Positions 30,950 through 39,191 of a stretch of DNA of 64,000 bases are shown one piece after another. The stretch lies in the NCBI GenBank assembly GCA_029262005.1, contig JAJDAG010000182.1, positions 1 to 64,000 of the forward strand, given 5' to 3'. Made by a program: the position numbers and the translations under genes. Within the stretch, counting starts at the first letter, position 1. Each line of letters opens with the position of its first letter. The DNA is from Candidatus Zhuqueibacterota bacterium. Lineage in GTDB: Bacteria > Zhuqueibacterota > Zhuqueibacteria > Oceanimicrobiales > Oceanimicrobiaceae. Below the pieces are notes generated by a model that had not been told where the DNA came from, ran no database searches, and saw only the letters and a list, made by a program, of their open reading frames with translations.

Positions 30950-31306
30950 ATGAGAATTTTTTTCGCTTTGCTTTTTTCTGGAATTCTATCTGTTTGTGTG
31001 GCTCAGGAGAGCGGCACAACAGATGAAAAGAATGGCTCCACGGGAAAAAAGGGAGAAATCGTGCTTGACGATATTTTGATTGAAGGGAAAGTGGAGAAGC
31101 CCAATGTTATGATCATGCCCAATCGCCAATCTTCTCAGTTTGCGGAGAGCGACTTTCCGGAAAGATCTTTCATTGAAGAAATTGTTAGAGTGCCGCCCAG
31201 GGCAGTGTTGTTCGATAAGAATTTTGACAAATTACAACGGGTTGACGCACTCAATGTGCTTTTAAAGAAATTGCTTGCCAAACAGAAAGAAGGTAATAGC
31301 AAGTAA
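30950..31306 (+). CDS. Small secreted protein of unknown function
   Basis: 118 aa from the ATG at 30950 (AGTGGGA upstream). The start is chosen because it gives a typical signal peptide MRIFFALLFSGILSVCVAQE. The open frame reaches back to 30866 but would overlap the previous gene. The mature part is short and charged, with LDDILIEGKVEKPNVMIMP near the middle; a TonB-like or secretin-adaptor motif of this type is seen beside AgmX-like systems, but I do not assign a family. Located between the giant TPR gene and exbB. Confidence 0.6.
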   Translation: MRIFFALLFSGILSVCVAQESGTTDEKNGSTGKKGEIVLDDILIEGKVEKPNVMIMPNRQSSQFAESDFPERSFIEEIVRVPPRAVLFDKNFDKLQRVDALNVLLKKLLAKQKEGNSK

Positions 31307-31587
31307 CTCATGCAGAGCGCTCTGTGCGCGTCAGAGTTAAGGAGACTTAAATCAAAAAAACATATAACTTAAATATTATAAAATATTTACTTGTTTTGAT
31401 TTTTACTCTACGCGAACTCAGCGTCCTCTGCGGTTTATAAATAATTCAAGTTAGGAGAAATTTGTCCCGACCTTTCGGGAGCTGTGGAAATCCGTGGGGA
31501 ATACTTATCTTGACGCGTGATTGATAACAACTGTATCCACACAGATCAACATAAAACCATTAAATGATAAAATAAGGAGTAAGAATA
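31307..31587. other. Intergenic region with degenerate repeat copy
   Basis: 281 bp without a gene. Near 31400-31450 it carries a CTCAGCGTCCTCTGCGG phrase followed by ATAATTCA, related to one at 34800-34850. AGAGCGCTCT at 31315-31324 is a short perfect palindrome. A promoter for the exbB gene may lie here, since the preceding genes are separated by this gap. Confidence 0.4.
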
Positions 31588-32238
31588 ATGATTGATGTTT
31601 TCGATGCATTTCGTCCCGGTGCTTCCGGCTGGGTTTTCATGTGGGCGCTGTTGGTTACAGCAGCATTTATGGTCGCTATTTCGGTTGAGCGCTGTTACTA
31701 CATCTGGATAAGATCCAATATCAATGCCAGAAAATTCATGGTGGAAATCAGAAAACTTGTTCAAGATGGAAAATACAAAAAGGCTGTTGAGTTGTGCGAG
31801 TCTGTTGACCATAAGGCACTTCCACGTGTGGTCAAGTCTTGTTTACAGTTGATGGCCCGTAACAAAACGGCTGATTTTCGCACCATTCAAAACTCGGTTG
31901 ACGAAGGAACCCTGGAGGTCATTCCAAAGCTGCAGGAACGCACTGGCTTTCTGGCCATGATCGGTAATGTTGCAACTCTTATCGGATTGATGGGGACAAT
32001 CTATGGCCTGATACTGGCATTTAATGCCGTGTCTGAAGCGGGCTATGATGCTGCTCAGAAGTCGGCCTTTTTGGCTGCCGGCATCTCAACAGCCATGAAT
32101 ACCACGCTTGTTGGGCTGGCCATTGCTGTGCCGGCGATAATGATTTACACGCTTATTCACAACAAGACCGTTCAGTTAATCGACGAAATCGATGAGCATA
32201 CGGTGAAACTTATTAACTTGATGACAGGGAACAACTAA
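31588..32238 (+). CDS. MotA/TolQ/ExbB proton channel family protein
   Basis: 216 aa, inner membrane, with three membrane segments (about residues 13-36, 130-150 and 165-190). TM2 contains ATLIGLMGTIYGLILAF and TM3 STAMNTTLVGLAIAVPA, the conserved pore-lining segments of TolQ/ExbB. AAGGAGT precedes the ATG. It should form the pentameric stator with the two downstream ExbD proteins and convert proton flow into motion across the periplasm. Confidence 0.92.
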   Translation: MIDVFDAFRPGASGWVFMWALLVTAAFMVAISVERCYYIWIRSNINARKFMVEIRKLVQDGKYKKAVELCESVDHKALPRVVKSCLQLMARNKTADFRTIQNSVDEGTLEVIPKLQERTGFLAMIGNVATLIGLMGTIYGLILAFNAVSEAGYDAAQKSAFLAAGISTAMNTTLVGLAIAVPAIMIYTLIHNKTVQLIDEIDEHTVKLINLMTGNN

Positions 32239-32243
32239 GAGCA

Positions 32244-32783
32244 ATGGCATATCAACCTTCACGTCGGCAAACACGGCTTACTTCAGAGGCTTTGGAGCCA
32301 AATATGGCCCCCATTATGAACCTTATGGTCGTGTTGATTCCGTTACTGCTTTCATCAGCCCAACTAATCAAGATTAGCATTATTGAGATGAATTTGCCCC
32401 CGGCCGCGAGCGAAGAAGCTTTGACTTCCAACAAGATAGAGTCAAAGAAAAAGAAAGTCAAACTCGATTTGGCTATTACGATTTCGGATAAAGGTTTTTA
32501 TCTATCCGGCCTGCCTTCCGTGTTAAAAAATAAAAAGGGAAAGATCGCCATACCAAAAAAAGATGGTGAGTATGATTATCAACGTCTCGCGAAAGAACTT
32601 TATGCAATCAAAGGGCGGGTGGCCGGGCGCTTCCCGGATGCGAATGCGGTAACGATTCAAGCGGAGTCGCAAATCGACTACCAGACTCTCGTGACCACTA
32701 TGGATTCGGCACGCGCCATCAGGATTGATGGAGAAAATATAACTATGTTTCCAAAAGCATCGATGAGCGCTATGATGTTGTAG
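32244..32783 (+). CDS. ExbD/TolR family protein, variant lacking the channel Asp
   Basis: 179 aa with a short cytosolic N-terminus, one membrane helix and a periplasmic domain. Aligned to E. coli TolR (PLLDVLLVLL), the helix reads PIMNLMVVLI, so the proton-binding Asp23 position is Asn26 here. The periplasmic part keeps the ExbD pattern, with PDANAVTIQAESQIDYQTLVTTMD near the C-terminus. The gene starts 5 bp after exbB. With only this subunit a canonical proton pathway would not work; pairing with the next ExbD is the likely solution. Confidence 0.88.
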   Translation: MAYQPSRRQTRLTSEALEPNMAPIMNLMVVLIPLLLSSAQLIKISIIEMNLPPAASEEALTSNKIESKKKKVKLDLAITISDKGFYLSGLPSVLKNKKGKIAIPKKDGEYDYQRLAKELYAIKGRVAGRFPDANAVTIQAESQIDYQTLVTTMDSARAIRIDGENITMFPKASMSAMML

Positions 32784-32816
32784 AAACTCGTAATTTAAAC
32801 ACTGTGAGGAGTATCA

Positions 32817-33320
32817 ATGGCATACGTACCATCACGTCGAAAGCGACACAACACTTTTGTTAGCAATGTGACGCTGAACTTAACTTCGATGATGGACATG
32901 TTTACCATCATTTTGGTTTTTCTTTTGAAGACCTACGCAACAGAGGGGAGTCTGACTCAACCAACGGATTCCTTGACTTTGCCAAAATCAACGGTGACGG
33001 CACCACCGGAAGTTGCATTGGATTTGGTTGTTTCCAACGAAGTGGTTATGGTCAATGACAAACCTATTGTTGCCTGGGATAAAGTTAAAAAGCAGAAAGG
33101 CTTTGTAATTGAGGCTTTGCGCGATGAGTTGCTTTATTATGCGACCGAGGCAAACCGTATGAAAAAAGAGATGGGTTCTGATTTTTCAGGCAAGATCATC
33201 ATCCAGGGAGATAAGGATATTGCGTATAAAGACCTGGTGAAGATTATGGCGACTTGCGGTGTATCGGAATATCCGAATATGAGACTGGTCGTTTATCAAA
33301 AGGAAGAGGATGGATTTTGA
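32817..33320 (+). CDS. ExbD/TolR family protein with channel Asp
   Basis: 167 aa. It shares the N-terminal MAYxPSRR with the previous ExbD but keeps Asp27 in SMMDMFTIILVFLL, the residue that takes up protons in TolR/ExbD. The periplasmic domain contains KIIIQGDKDIAYKDLVKIM. GGAG precedes the ATG. It overlaps the next gene by 11 bp. It probably forms a heterodimer with the Asn variant inside the TolQ-like pentamer. Confidence 0.9.
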   Translation: MAYVPSRRKRHNTFVSNVTLNLTSMMDMFTIILVFLLKTYATEGSLTQPTDSLTLPKSTVTAPPEVALDLVVSNEVVMVNDKPIVAWDKVKKQKGFVIEALRDELLYYATEANRMKKEMGSDFSGKIIIQGDKDIAYKDLVKIMATCGVSEYPNMRLVVYQKEEDGF

Positions 33321-34476
33321 TATGAGAAGTCAAGGCAAAAAAAACAAAGCGCCTAGCACACAAGCGACCCGGGCGGGCGTTTCAACAGTACAGTCACCAC
33401 TTAACACAGATGAAAACAGTTCTCGGTTTGACAAAGTGTTTTCTGATTTTGTGGACAAGCGTTTTCTCGGCATACTCTCGTGCTCGATTGTCTTGCATGT
33501 TATGCTGGTTACTTATTTTTTGCTTAATCCCATTTCAGACGAATTTGAGTTAAAGGGCATAACCCAAATTCAAAAAGAATTGGCGCGGACGTTAAAAGAA
33601 CGTGAGGAACGCAAGGAAGAGCAGTTTGTTCAGTTTGACTTCAAGGAAAAGAAACCGGACGGCCTGGCCAAAGGAGCTCCCAAGAAGGCAGGCAAGGCAA
33701 AGTCGAAACAAAGGGCCTCACTGAAAGTACCAAAAAAGAAAGTGGCAAAAGCAGTTGCCCGGAGTAAAGCCACGGGCAAGCGTGCAGGAGGAGTTCGCCG
33801 GACACGTAGAAAGTCTCTGTCACGTTCCCAAATCGCTACCAACGTGGCCAAAAAAGGGGTTTTGGCTGTTCTCACCAGCACTGCCGGCGCTGCTACTGGT
33901 GCGGAAGTGGCCGATTTATTAGGTGAAGTCAATACCACGTCTGGAGATTTGGACAAGGCAATGTCACAAGTCTCAGAAATTAGAGGCGGTAGGAGCGGAG
34001 ACGGCGATCGAAAAAAAGGTGGAAATGTTCGCGGTAGTCGTGCTTCCGGCGGTGGAAATATCAATGGCGTTGTTTCAGAGTTGGGCGATGTTTCCTCTGA
34101 ATCGTTTGAGCGTTCAGGAGAGCTGCTGGTTTCGCCATCAGGCGCATTCATTGAAGGCGGTGAAGGTGGCAGCGGAATAGCAGGCAGGCGCCAGGAAGAT
34201 ATTCAGGCCGTTATTCTGAAGCACAATAAGTCCGTGCAGCATTGTTATGAACGTGAACTTAAACGAAATCCTAATCTGCGTGGCAAAATTACCATCCGCT
34301 TTACGATTACGGCAGGCGGCGCAGTAAAAAAAGTTGAGCTCGTTTCCTCTACTCTCGGCAATCGAAAGGTTGAACGTTGCGTTATTGGCCGACTTGGCCG
34401 TTGGAATGATTTCGGTAAAATCGATGCTTCATACGGAACAACGACCATTCGTCAATCTTATGCCTTTGGCTACTGA
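33310..34476 (+). CDS. TonB-like protein with AgmX/PglI C-terminal domain
   Basis: 388 aa from the ATG at 33310 (GGAAGAGG upstream, overlapping exbD2); a second ATG lies four codons on. A cytosolic N-terminus of about 50 residues leads to one membrane helix (LGILSCSIVLHVMLVTYFLL, residues 53-72). The periplasmic linker at 112-172 is very rich in Lys/Arg, unlike the Pro-rich TonB linker. A Gly-rich stretch (225-292) follows, then the AgmX/PglI domain (296-388) with conserved Cys312 and Cys357 that could form a disulfide. In Myxococcus, AgmX-type proteins belong to the gliding motor; here it should transmit force from the ExbB/ExbD stator. Confidence 0.85.
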   Translation: MDFDMRSQGKKNKAPSTQATRAGVSTVQSPLNTDENSSRFDKVFSDFVDKRFLGILSCSIVLHVMLVTYFLLNPISDEFELKGITQIQKELARTLKEREERKEEQFVQFDFKEKKPDGLAKGAPKKAGKAKSKQRASLKVPKKKVAKAVARSKATGKRAGGVRRTRRKSLSRSQIATNVAKKGVLAVLTSTAGAATGAEVADLLGEVNTTSGDLDKAMSQVSEIRGGRSGDGDRKKGGNVRGSRASGGGNINGVVSELGDVSSESFERSGELLVSPSGAFIEGGEGGSGIAGRRQEDIQAVILKHNKSVQHCYERELKRNPNLRGKITIRFTITAGGAVKKVELVSSTLGNRKVERCVIGRLGRWNDFGKIDASYGTTTIRQSYAFGY

Positions 34477-34955
34477 GCTGGATTGACCTGCATTTCTCCC
34501 GGCCTGAAGGGTGGAGCTGGAAGTTGAAAAAGTGAAGATTCGGCATTTTTTTGCACCACAGCCCAAAGCAGAGTTGGCCTCAAACTTTTTGGGCCGGATG
34601 TTAAGCAAGTCCTCCAGATGTATCGTCTCTCGCCATCATTGTTTCAAGTGACTGAATAGCCTGCTTTATTCATGAATTTTATCACTGAAACAGAGAGCAT
34701 ACTGAAAATACAGAACTTACAACAACTGCTCTTGTTGAAGATAGTTTTTAACAGCAAGTGGCGATTTTCATTTTTCTTAAACTCTAACCTTATGCTTTTT
34801 TGACTCAGTGCTCTCAGTGTCTCTGTGGCGGATGCATAATTCAGAGTAGTTTATGTTTTCTTCAGCTATTTAAAATTTAGATAGTAAAATGTCATATAAT
34901 TTTTGTATATTCATGCTTGTTTTTACAAACGACTTTTTTTTGGAGGTGCGGTACA
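34477..34955. other. Intergenic region upstream of aspS with repeat copy and -10 element
   Basis: 479 bp with no supported gene. A degenerate repeat, CTCAGTGTCTCTGTGG then ATAATTCA, lies around 34800-34850. TATAAT at 34895-34900 is a good -10 for aspS, but the -35 position is poor. Confidence 0.45.
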
Positions 34956-36725
34956 TTGGAGAGTTTGGAGGGCTGGAAGCGCAGCCATACTTGCGGTGAA
35001 CTTGTCGGCGAAAACAGTGGGCAGGTTGTCACATTAATGGGTTGGGTACATCGTCGCAGGGATCATGGTGATCTTATTTTTGTGGATTTGCGTGATCGTT
35101 ATGGAATGACGCAAATTGTATTTAATCCCGAGAATAAGGAGATTTTTCAAAAAGCCAAAGATCTGCGGGGTGAATTTGTTATCGCAGCAAGAGGTGAGGT
35201 GCGGAGAAGGCCTGCAGGCTTGGCGAATAAGAATCTTGGCACGGGCGATATTGAGGTTACGGTTCAGCAGTTGAAGGTCCTCAATCGGGCTAAGACGCCT
35301 CCTTTTGAAATTGATGAAAATATTGAAGTCTCCGAAGAAATACGCCTTAAATATCGCTACATCGATCTGCGTAATGCTTCGATAAAAAACAACTTGCTTA
35401 TCAGGCACAAAACCGCGCAGATTTTCCGGGACTACTTTAACCGAAACAATTTTGTAGAGGTCGAGACGCCAATCCTGATGCGAAGCACTCCTGAAGGCGC
35501 CCGAGACTACCTTGTGCCGAGCCGGATACACCATGGTCGGTTTTATGCGCTGCCACAGAGCCCACAAACTTACAAACAGCTTTTGATGACTGCCGGGATG
35601 GATCGTTATTACCAAATAGTTCGCTGTTTTCGAGATGAAGATTTACGTGCCGATCGACAACCGGAGTTCACGCAGGTTGATGTTGAAATGTCTTTCATTG
35701 AGCGTGATGATATTCTGGCAATGGTCGAAGGGGTGATGACAGAGATTTTTGATAAAGTGCTTGGTCATAAGCTTGAAATCCCTGTTAGGCATTTGACTTA
35801 TGCGGAAGCAATACGGCGCTTTGGTACAGATAAGCCGGATTTGCGATATGGAATGGAAGTTGTAGATATAAGTGCCAGCGCTGCAAACTGTGACTTTAAG
35901 GTTTTCACTGAAGGGGTGAGCAGTGGTGGGACTGTCTGTGGTATTTGCTTGAGCGGAGGTGCGAAATATTCTCGCAAACAAATTGATGTCCTAACCGCTG
36001 AAATGAAACATGAAGGTGCCAAAGGTTTGGTCGCTATCAAGGTGGGCAAGGCTGGTTGGGATTCACCTTTGGTCAAATTTTTTTCCGATAACGCCGTTGC
36101 GAAAATCAATGATGCGTTTGCCGCAGGAGAGGGAGACTTACTTTTGATTTTTGCTGATGAGAAAGAGAAAGCGTTTTTGTTGAGCGGCAGCCTCCGGACA
36201 AAGCTTGCTCGCAGAGAAGAACTTATCCCTGATAACGAATACGCGCTTTGTTGGGTTACAGATTTTCCATTACTAGAGTATGATGAAGATGAGAAACGGT
36301 ATGTCGCCCGTCACCACCCTTTCACAGCGCCTATGGATGATGACCGGGACCATATGGAAAGTGAGCCTGCTGTTGCCAGGGCCAAGGCTTACGATTTGGT
36401 CTTAAATGGGTATGAAATTGCCGGCGGCAGTATCAGGATTCACGATAGAGAAATGCAGGATCGCATGTTTCGTTTGCTTGATATTTCTGAGGAAGAGGCT
36501 GCTGACAAGTTTGGTTTTTTACTGGAAGCTTTTGAGTATGGCACCCCACCGCACGGTGGCATCGCTTTTGGCTTCGATAGGCTTATTATGATCTTGGCGA
36601 ATGAAAATTCAATAAGAAAGGTCATCGCGTTTCCCAAAACCAACAGTGCGTTGTCGCTGATGGACGGAGCACCATCAAATGTAAAAGACAGTCAGCTTGC
36701 TGAATTAGGTCTCAAAATTCTGTAA
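34956..36725 (+). CDS. aspS: Aspartyl-tRNA synthetase
   Basis: 589 aa from a TTG at 34956, chosen because GGAGGT lies 8 bp upstream and the protein then begins at the family N-terminus (WKRSHTCGELVGEN). An upstream ATG at 34917 gives a poor extension. An OB-fold anticodon-binding domain (1-110) is followed by the class II catalytic core with motif 2 in FRDEDLRADRQPEFTQ. The bacterial GAD insertion comes next (about 290-410), and motif 3 is GGIAFGFDRL. It charges tRNA-Asp; whether it is discriminating cannot be decided here. Confidence 0.95.
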   Translation: MESLEGWKRSHTCGELVGENSGQVVTLMGWVHRRRDHGDLIFVDLRDRYGMTQIVFNPENKEIFQKAKDLRGEFVIAARGEVRRRPAGLANKNLGTGDIEVTVQQLKVLNRAKTPPFEIDENIEVSEEIRLKYRYIDLRNASIKNNLLIRHKTAQIFRDYFNRNNFVEVETPILMRSTPEGARDYLVPSRIHHGRFYALPQSPQTYKQLLMTAGMDRYYQIVRCFRDEDLRADRQPEFTQVDVEMSFIERDDILAMVEGVMTEIFDKVLGHKLEIPVRHLTYAEAIRRFGTDKPDLRYGMEVVDISASAANCDFKVFTEGVSSGGTVCGICLSGGAKYSRKQIDVLTAEMKHEGAKGLVAIKVGKAGWDSPLVKFFSDNAVAKINDAFAAGEGDLLLIFADEKEKAFLLSGSLRTKLARREELIPDNEYALCWVTDFPLLEYDEDEKRYVARHHPFTAPMDDDRDHMESEPAVARAKAYDLVLNGYEIAGGSIRIHDREMQDRMFRLLDISEEEAADKFGFLLEAFEYGTPPHGGIAFGFDRLIMILANENSIRKVIAFPKTNSALSLMDGAPSNVKDSQLAELGLKIL

Positions 36726-36736
36726 GCTTTTTTTTC

Positions 36737-36765
36737 TTGACAATGATTTTTTTTTTGGGTATTAT
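36737..36765 (+). promoter_or_regulatory. Strong sigma70-type promoter
   Basis: TTGACA at 36737-36742, a T-rich 17-bp spacer and TATTAT at 36760-36765. This is the closest match to consensus in the window. It would drive the lipoprotein and LysM genes with a leader of about 110 nt. Confidence 0.7.
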
Positions 36766-36882
36766 GAAATCCAACTTATATCAGTCTATCCTTAAGTATT
36801 TATCTAAGTTAGGTTCGGTTTTAAGTGAATATTTATCATAAACAAAAAATAAAGTTGAGTTAGGAAGGAGGTGAATGGACAA

Positions 36883-37140
36883 ATGAGAAAAGTTTATAGT
36901 TTAGTTATCGCTCTTTTTGTAGTATCTTCTTTTTCCTTCATGGGTTGTACTAGGCATCCAAATGCTGAGCAATTGCAAGCTTTGGAGGAACAAAAGAATG
37001 CAGCGCTTTCGGCCGAAAACACACTGGAGGAAAGACGTAGAGAGAAGAGCAGGCTGGAAAGTGAGCTGAATCAAAAGAGACGCGAACTCCAAGAAACTCA
37101 AAACGAGTTGGAACTAGTTAAACAAAGAATTGCTGAATAA
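36883..37140 (+). CDS. Small coiled-coil lipoprotein
   Basis: 85 aa from the ATG at 36883, which has an excellent AGGAGGTG site 9 bp upstream; a GTG at 36871 lies inside that site. A lipoprotein signal peptide ends FSFMGC with the lipid-bearing Cys at residue 22. The mature part is a heptad-patterned helix rich in Glu, Lys and Arg. The size and form recall Lpp/OmpA-linked envelope spacers and cell-division coiled coils, without clear homology. It is co-transcribed with the LysM protein; the strong promoter and ribosome site suggest high expression. Confidence 0.8.
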   Translation: MRKVYSLVIALFVVSSFSFMGCTRHPNAEQLQALEEQKNAALSAENTLEERRREKSRLESELNQKRRELQETQNELELVKQRIAE

Positions 37141-37163
37141 AAAATGACACAGGAGGGTTTAAT

Positions 37164-38015
37164 ATGAGAGCTGTTACAAGAACTCTCTTACTCTGCTCAA
37201 CTTTAACACTTGTTTCTCTATTCATGGTCAGTGATAATGTGTTTGCGCAAGAAATGACTATGAAAGAATACAAGATCCAGTTACAAGAGTGGGCAGACAG
37301 AGAGATGGCAGCTAAAGATGGAATTGCCAAGTTAGATGCAGACATTGAGTCGGTTAAGGCGCAAGTTGCAGCAGTTGAAGGTCAAACTTCAGACACTTGG
37401 AGCGAAATCTATGCGGCGATTGGTGTTAGTGAGGCAGATGTAAACGCCTATCGTGATGAACTCAATGGACTTGGAAGAGATCTTAACGCACTTGGTGCGT
37501 TGGCTCCAGAAGACCTTTGGAAGCGAAGAAAAGAAATTGATGATATTGATGCAAAGCTTGCGGAGCTAAAAGGAAGTCGCATTTATTCATTGTCGGAAAT
37601 GCGCGACCTGGCTGCTTCCCTTGAGGGTAAGATTGCACAACTGAGAGCGAAAATGCCAAAGGGCATGTACGATGAGTACACAGTCCTTCGCGGTGATTAC
37701 CTCTGGAGAATCGCAAAAAAGTCTGATATCTATAATGACCCGTTTGCGTGGATTCGTATCTATTCTTATAATCGCGAGCAGATTAAAGAAGCTGATATGA
37801 TTTATCCTGATCAAATTTTCAAGATTCATCGCGAGAATAGCCCGAACGAATATCTTGTTGGCAGTGGTGATAATTTGTCTAATATCGCCGGCAGCATGGA
37901 TGTTTTGGGTGACCCAACAAAATGGCGTGAGCTTTATGAACTTAATAAAGATGCCATTGGTGATGAGCCAAGTTTGATTTACCCTCATCAGGTTATCAAG
38001 ATTCCTTCGAACTAA
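37164..38015 (+). CDS. Secreted protein with two C-terminal LysM domains
   Basis: 283 aa. The signal peptide ends VSDNVFA-QE. A helical region (about 30-165) is followed by LysM 1 (YTVLRGDYLWRIAKKSDIYN to IYPDQIFKIH) and LysM 2 (YLVGSGDNLSNIAGSMDVLG to IYPHQVIKIPS). LysM domains bind peptidoglycan N-acetylglucosamine, so the protein is likely a periplasmic cell-wall binder. AGGAGGG precedes the ATG. It pairs with the lipoprotein upstream and is followed by a very strong terminator. Confidence 0.88.
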   Translation: MRAVTRTLLLCSTLTLVSLFMVSDNVFAQEMTMKEYKIQLQEWADREMAAKDGIAKLDADIESVKAQVAAVEGQTSDTWSEIYAAIGVSEADVNAYRDELNGLGRDLNALGALAPEDLWKRRKEIDDIDAKLAELKGSRIYSLSEMRDLAASLEGKIAQLRAKMPKGMYDEYTVLRGDYLWRIAKKSDIYNDPFAWIRIYSYNREQIKEADMIYPDQIFKIHRENSPNEYLVGSGDNLSNIAGSMDVLGDPTKWRELYELNKDAIGDEPSLIYPHQVIKIPSN

Positions 38016-38110
38016 GTGGAGATAAATCGTTTTGGGCCAGTTGTGATAGCCCAATAGATTTGATAATTCTCACTTGAGAATTTGTTCGACAATTTTGAAA
38101 TAAGTATTTT

Positions 38111-38158
38111 AGCTCTTAGCCGGATCAGTAACATGCTGATCCGGCAAGAGCTTTTTTA
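38111..38158 (+). terminator. Strong intrinsic terminator
   Basis: AGCTCTT (38111-38117) plus GCCGGATCAG (38119-38128) pair with CTGATCCGGC (38136-38145) and AAGAGCT (38146-38152). The loop is 7 nt with a single bulged A, and TTTTTTATT follows. It ends the lipoprotein-LysM operon ahead of phoH. Confidence 0.93.
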
Positions 38159-38198
38159 TTAGAGAGCACTATCCAGGAAATTAAAGTAGGGTTTTAGT

Positions 38199-39185
38199 TT
38201 GAGTCCGGATGTAAAAAGGAAGATCTCAATAGGCGGTATTAACCAGTTAAGATTGTTTGGTTTGCAGGACAGGAATCTACGCCGTTTACAACAGGCATTT
38301 TCTGTTAGTTTGGTCGCGCGTGGGCAACAGGTGTTTTTGAGCGGCGACAAAGAAAATGTTGAGCGTGCTGAAAAAGCTTTCGAAGAACTAATTGCAATCG
38401 CGAGCAGGCAGGCTGAGATATCTGAGAGCGACCTGGAAACCATTGTGTCGATGGTTGATGGCACCGGCAAATTACAAGAGGACTCAGAGAACGGTCAGGA
38501 TGATATTATCCTGTACAAGAAGGATGGTTTTATAAAGCCGAAGACTCTTGGGCAAAGAGCATTTTACCAGGCATCTTTAAACAATGATGTACTTTTTGTG
38601 ATCGGCCCCGCTGGAACAGGCAAGACCTTTCTTGCTGTTGCTTTGGCTGTGGCTGCTTTGCGTGATAAATTGGTTGATCGAATTGTCCTGACCCGGCCTG
38701 CAGTGGAAGCTGGTGAGCGTCTCGGTTATCTTCCGGGCGACTTCCGAGAAAAAATTGATCCATATCTAGCGCCGCTTTACGATGCTCTACACGATATGAT
38801 TCCACCAGACAAATTGAAACGATATCTTGAGTCAAGTATTATAGAAATTGTTCCGCTTGCTTATATGCGGGGGCGTACCTTAAACAATGCATTTGTCATT
38901 CTAGACGAAGCACAAAATACAACATTTCATCAAATGAAGATGTTTTTGACACGCCTCGGGATTAGTTCAAGGGCCATTATTACTGGAGATATTACGCAAA
39001 TTGATTTGCCTGGCGTAGGGTCATCCGGCCTGGTACAAGTACAATCGATTTTACCTCCAATCGAAGGTATTGAGTTTGTTTATATGAAGGATACTGATGT
39101 GGTTCGGCACCGCCTGGTTCGCGAAATTATAAGGGCCTACGACAATTATGAGAATAACAAAACTCACAAAAATGACAAGAAGTAA
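38199..39185 (+). CDS. phoH: PhoH family ATPase (PhoH-like, YbeZ type)
   Basis: 328 aa from a TTG at 38199. An N-terminal KH-like segment is followed by the PhoH ATPase with P-loop GPAGTGKT (about residues 135-142) and Walker B VILDEAQNTT. YbeZ/PhoH proteins act with YbeY in rRNA processing and ribosome quality control. Here phoH, pgpH and ybeY are consecutive, a well-known order in Firmicutes and FCB bacteria. The next start follows 6 bp after the stop. Confidence 0.93.
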   Translation: MSPDVKRKISIGGINQLRLFGLQDRNLRRLQQAFSVSLVARGQQVFLSGDKENVERAEKAFEELIAIASRQAEISESDLETIVSMVDGTGKLQEDSENGQDDIILYKKDGFIKPKTLGQRAFYQASLNNDVLFVIGPAGTGKTFLAVALAVAALRDKLVDRIVLTRPAVEAGERLGYLPGDFREKIDPYLAPLYDALHDMIPPDKLKRYLESSIIEIVPLAYMRGRTLNNAFVILDEAQNTTFHQMKMFLTRLGISSRAIITGDITQIDLPGVGSSGLVQVQSILPPIEGIEFVYMKDTDVVRHRLVREIIRAYDNYENNKTHKNDKK

Positions 39186-39191
39186 TTCCCT

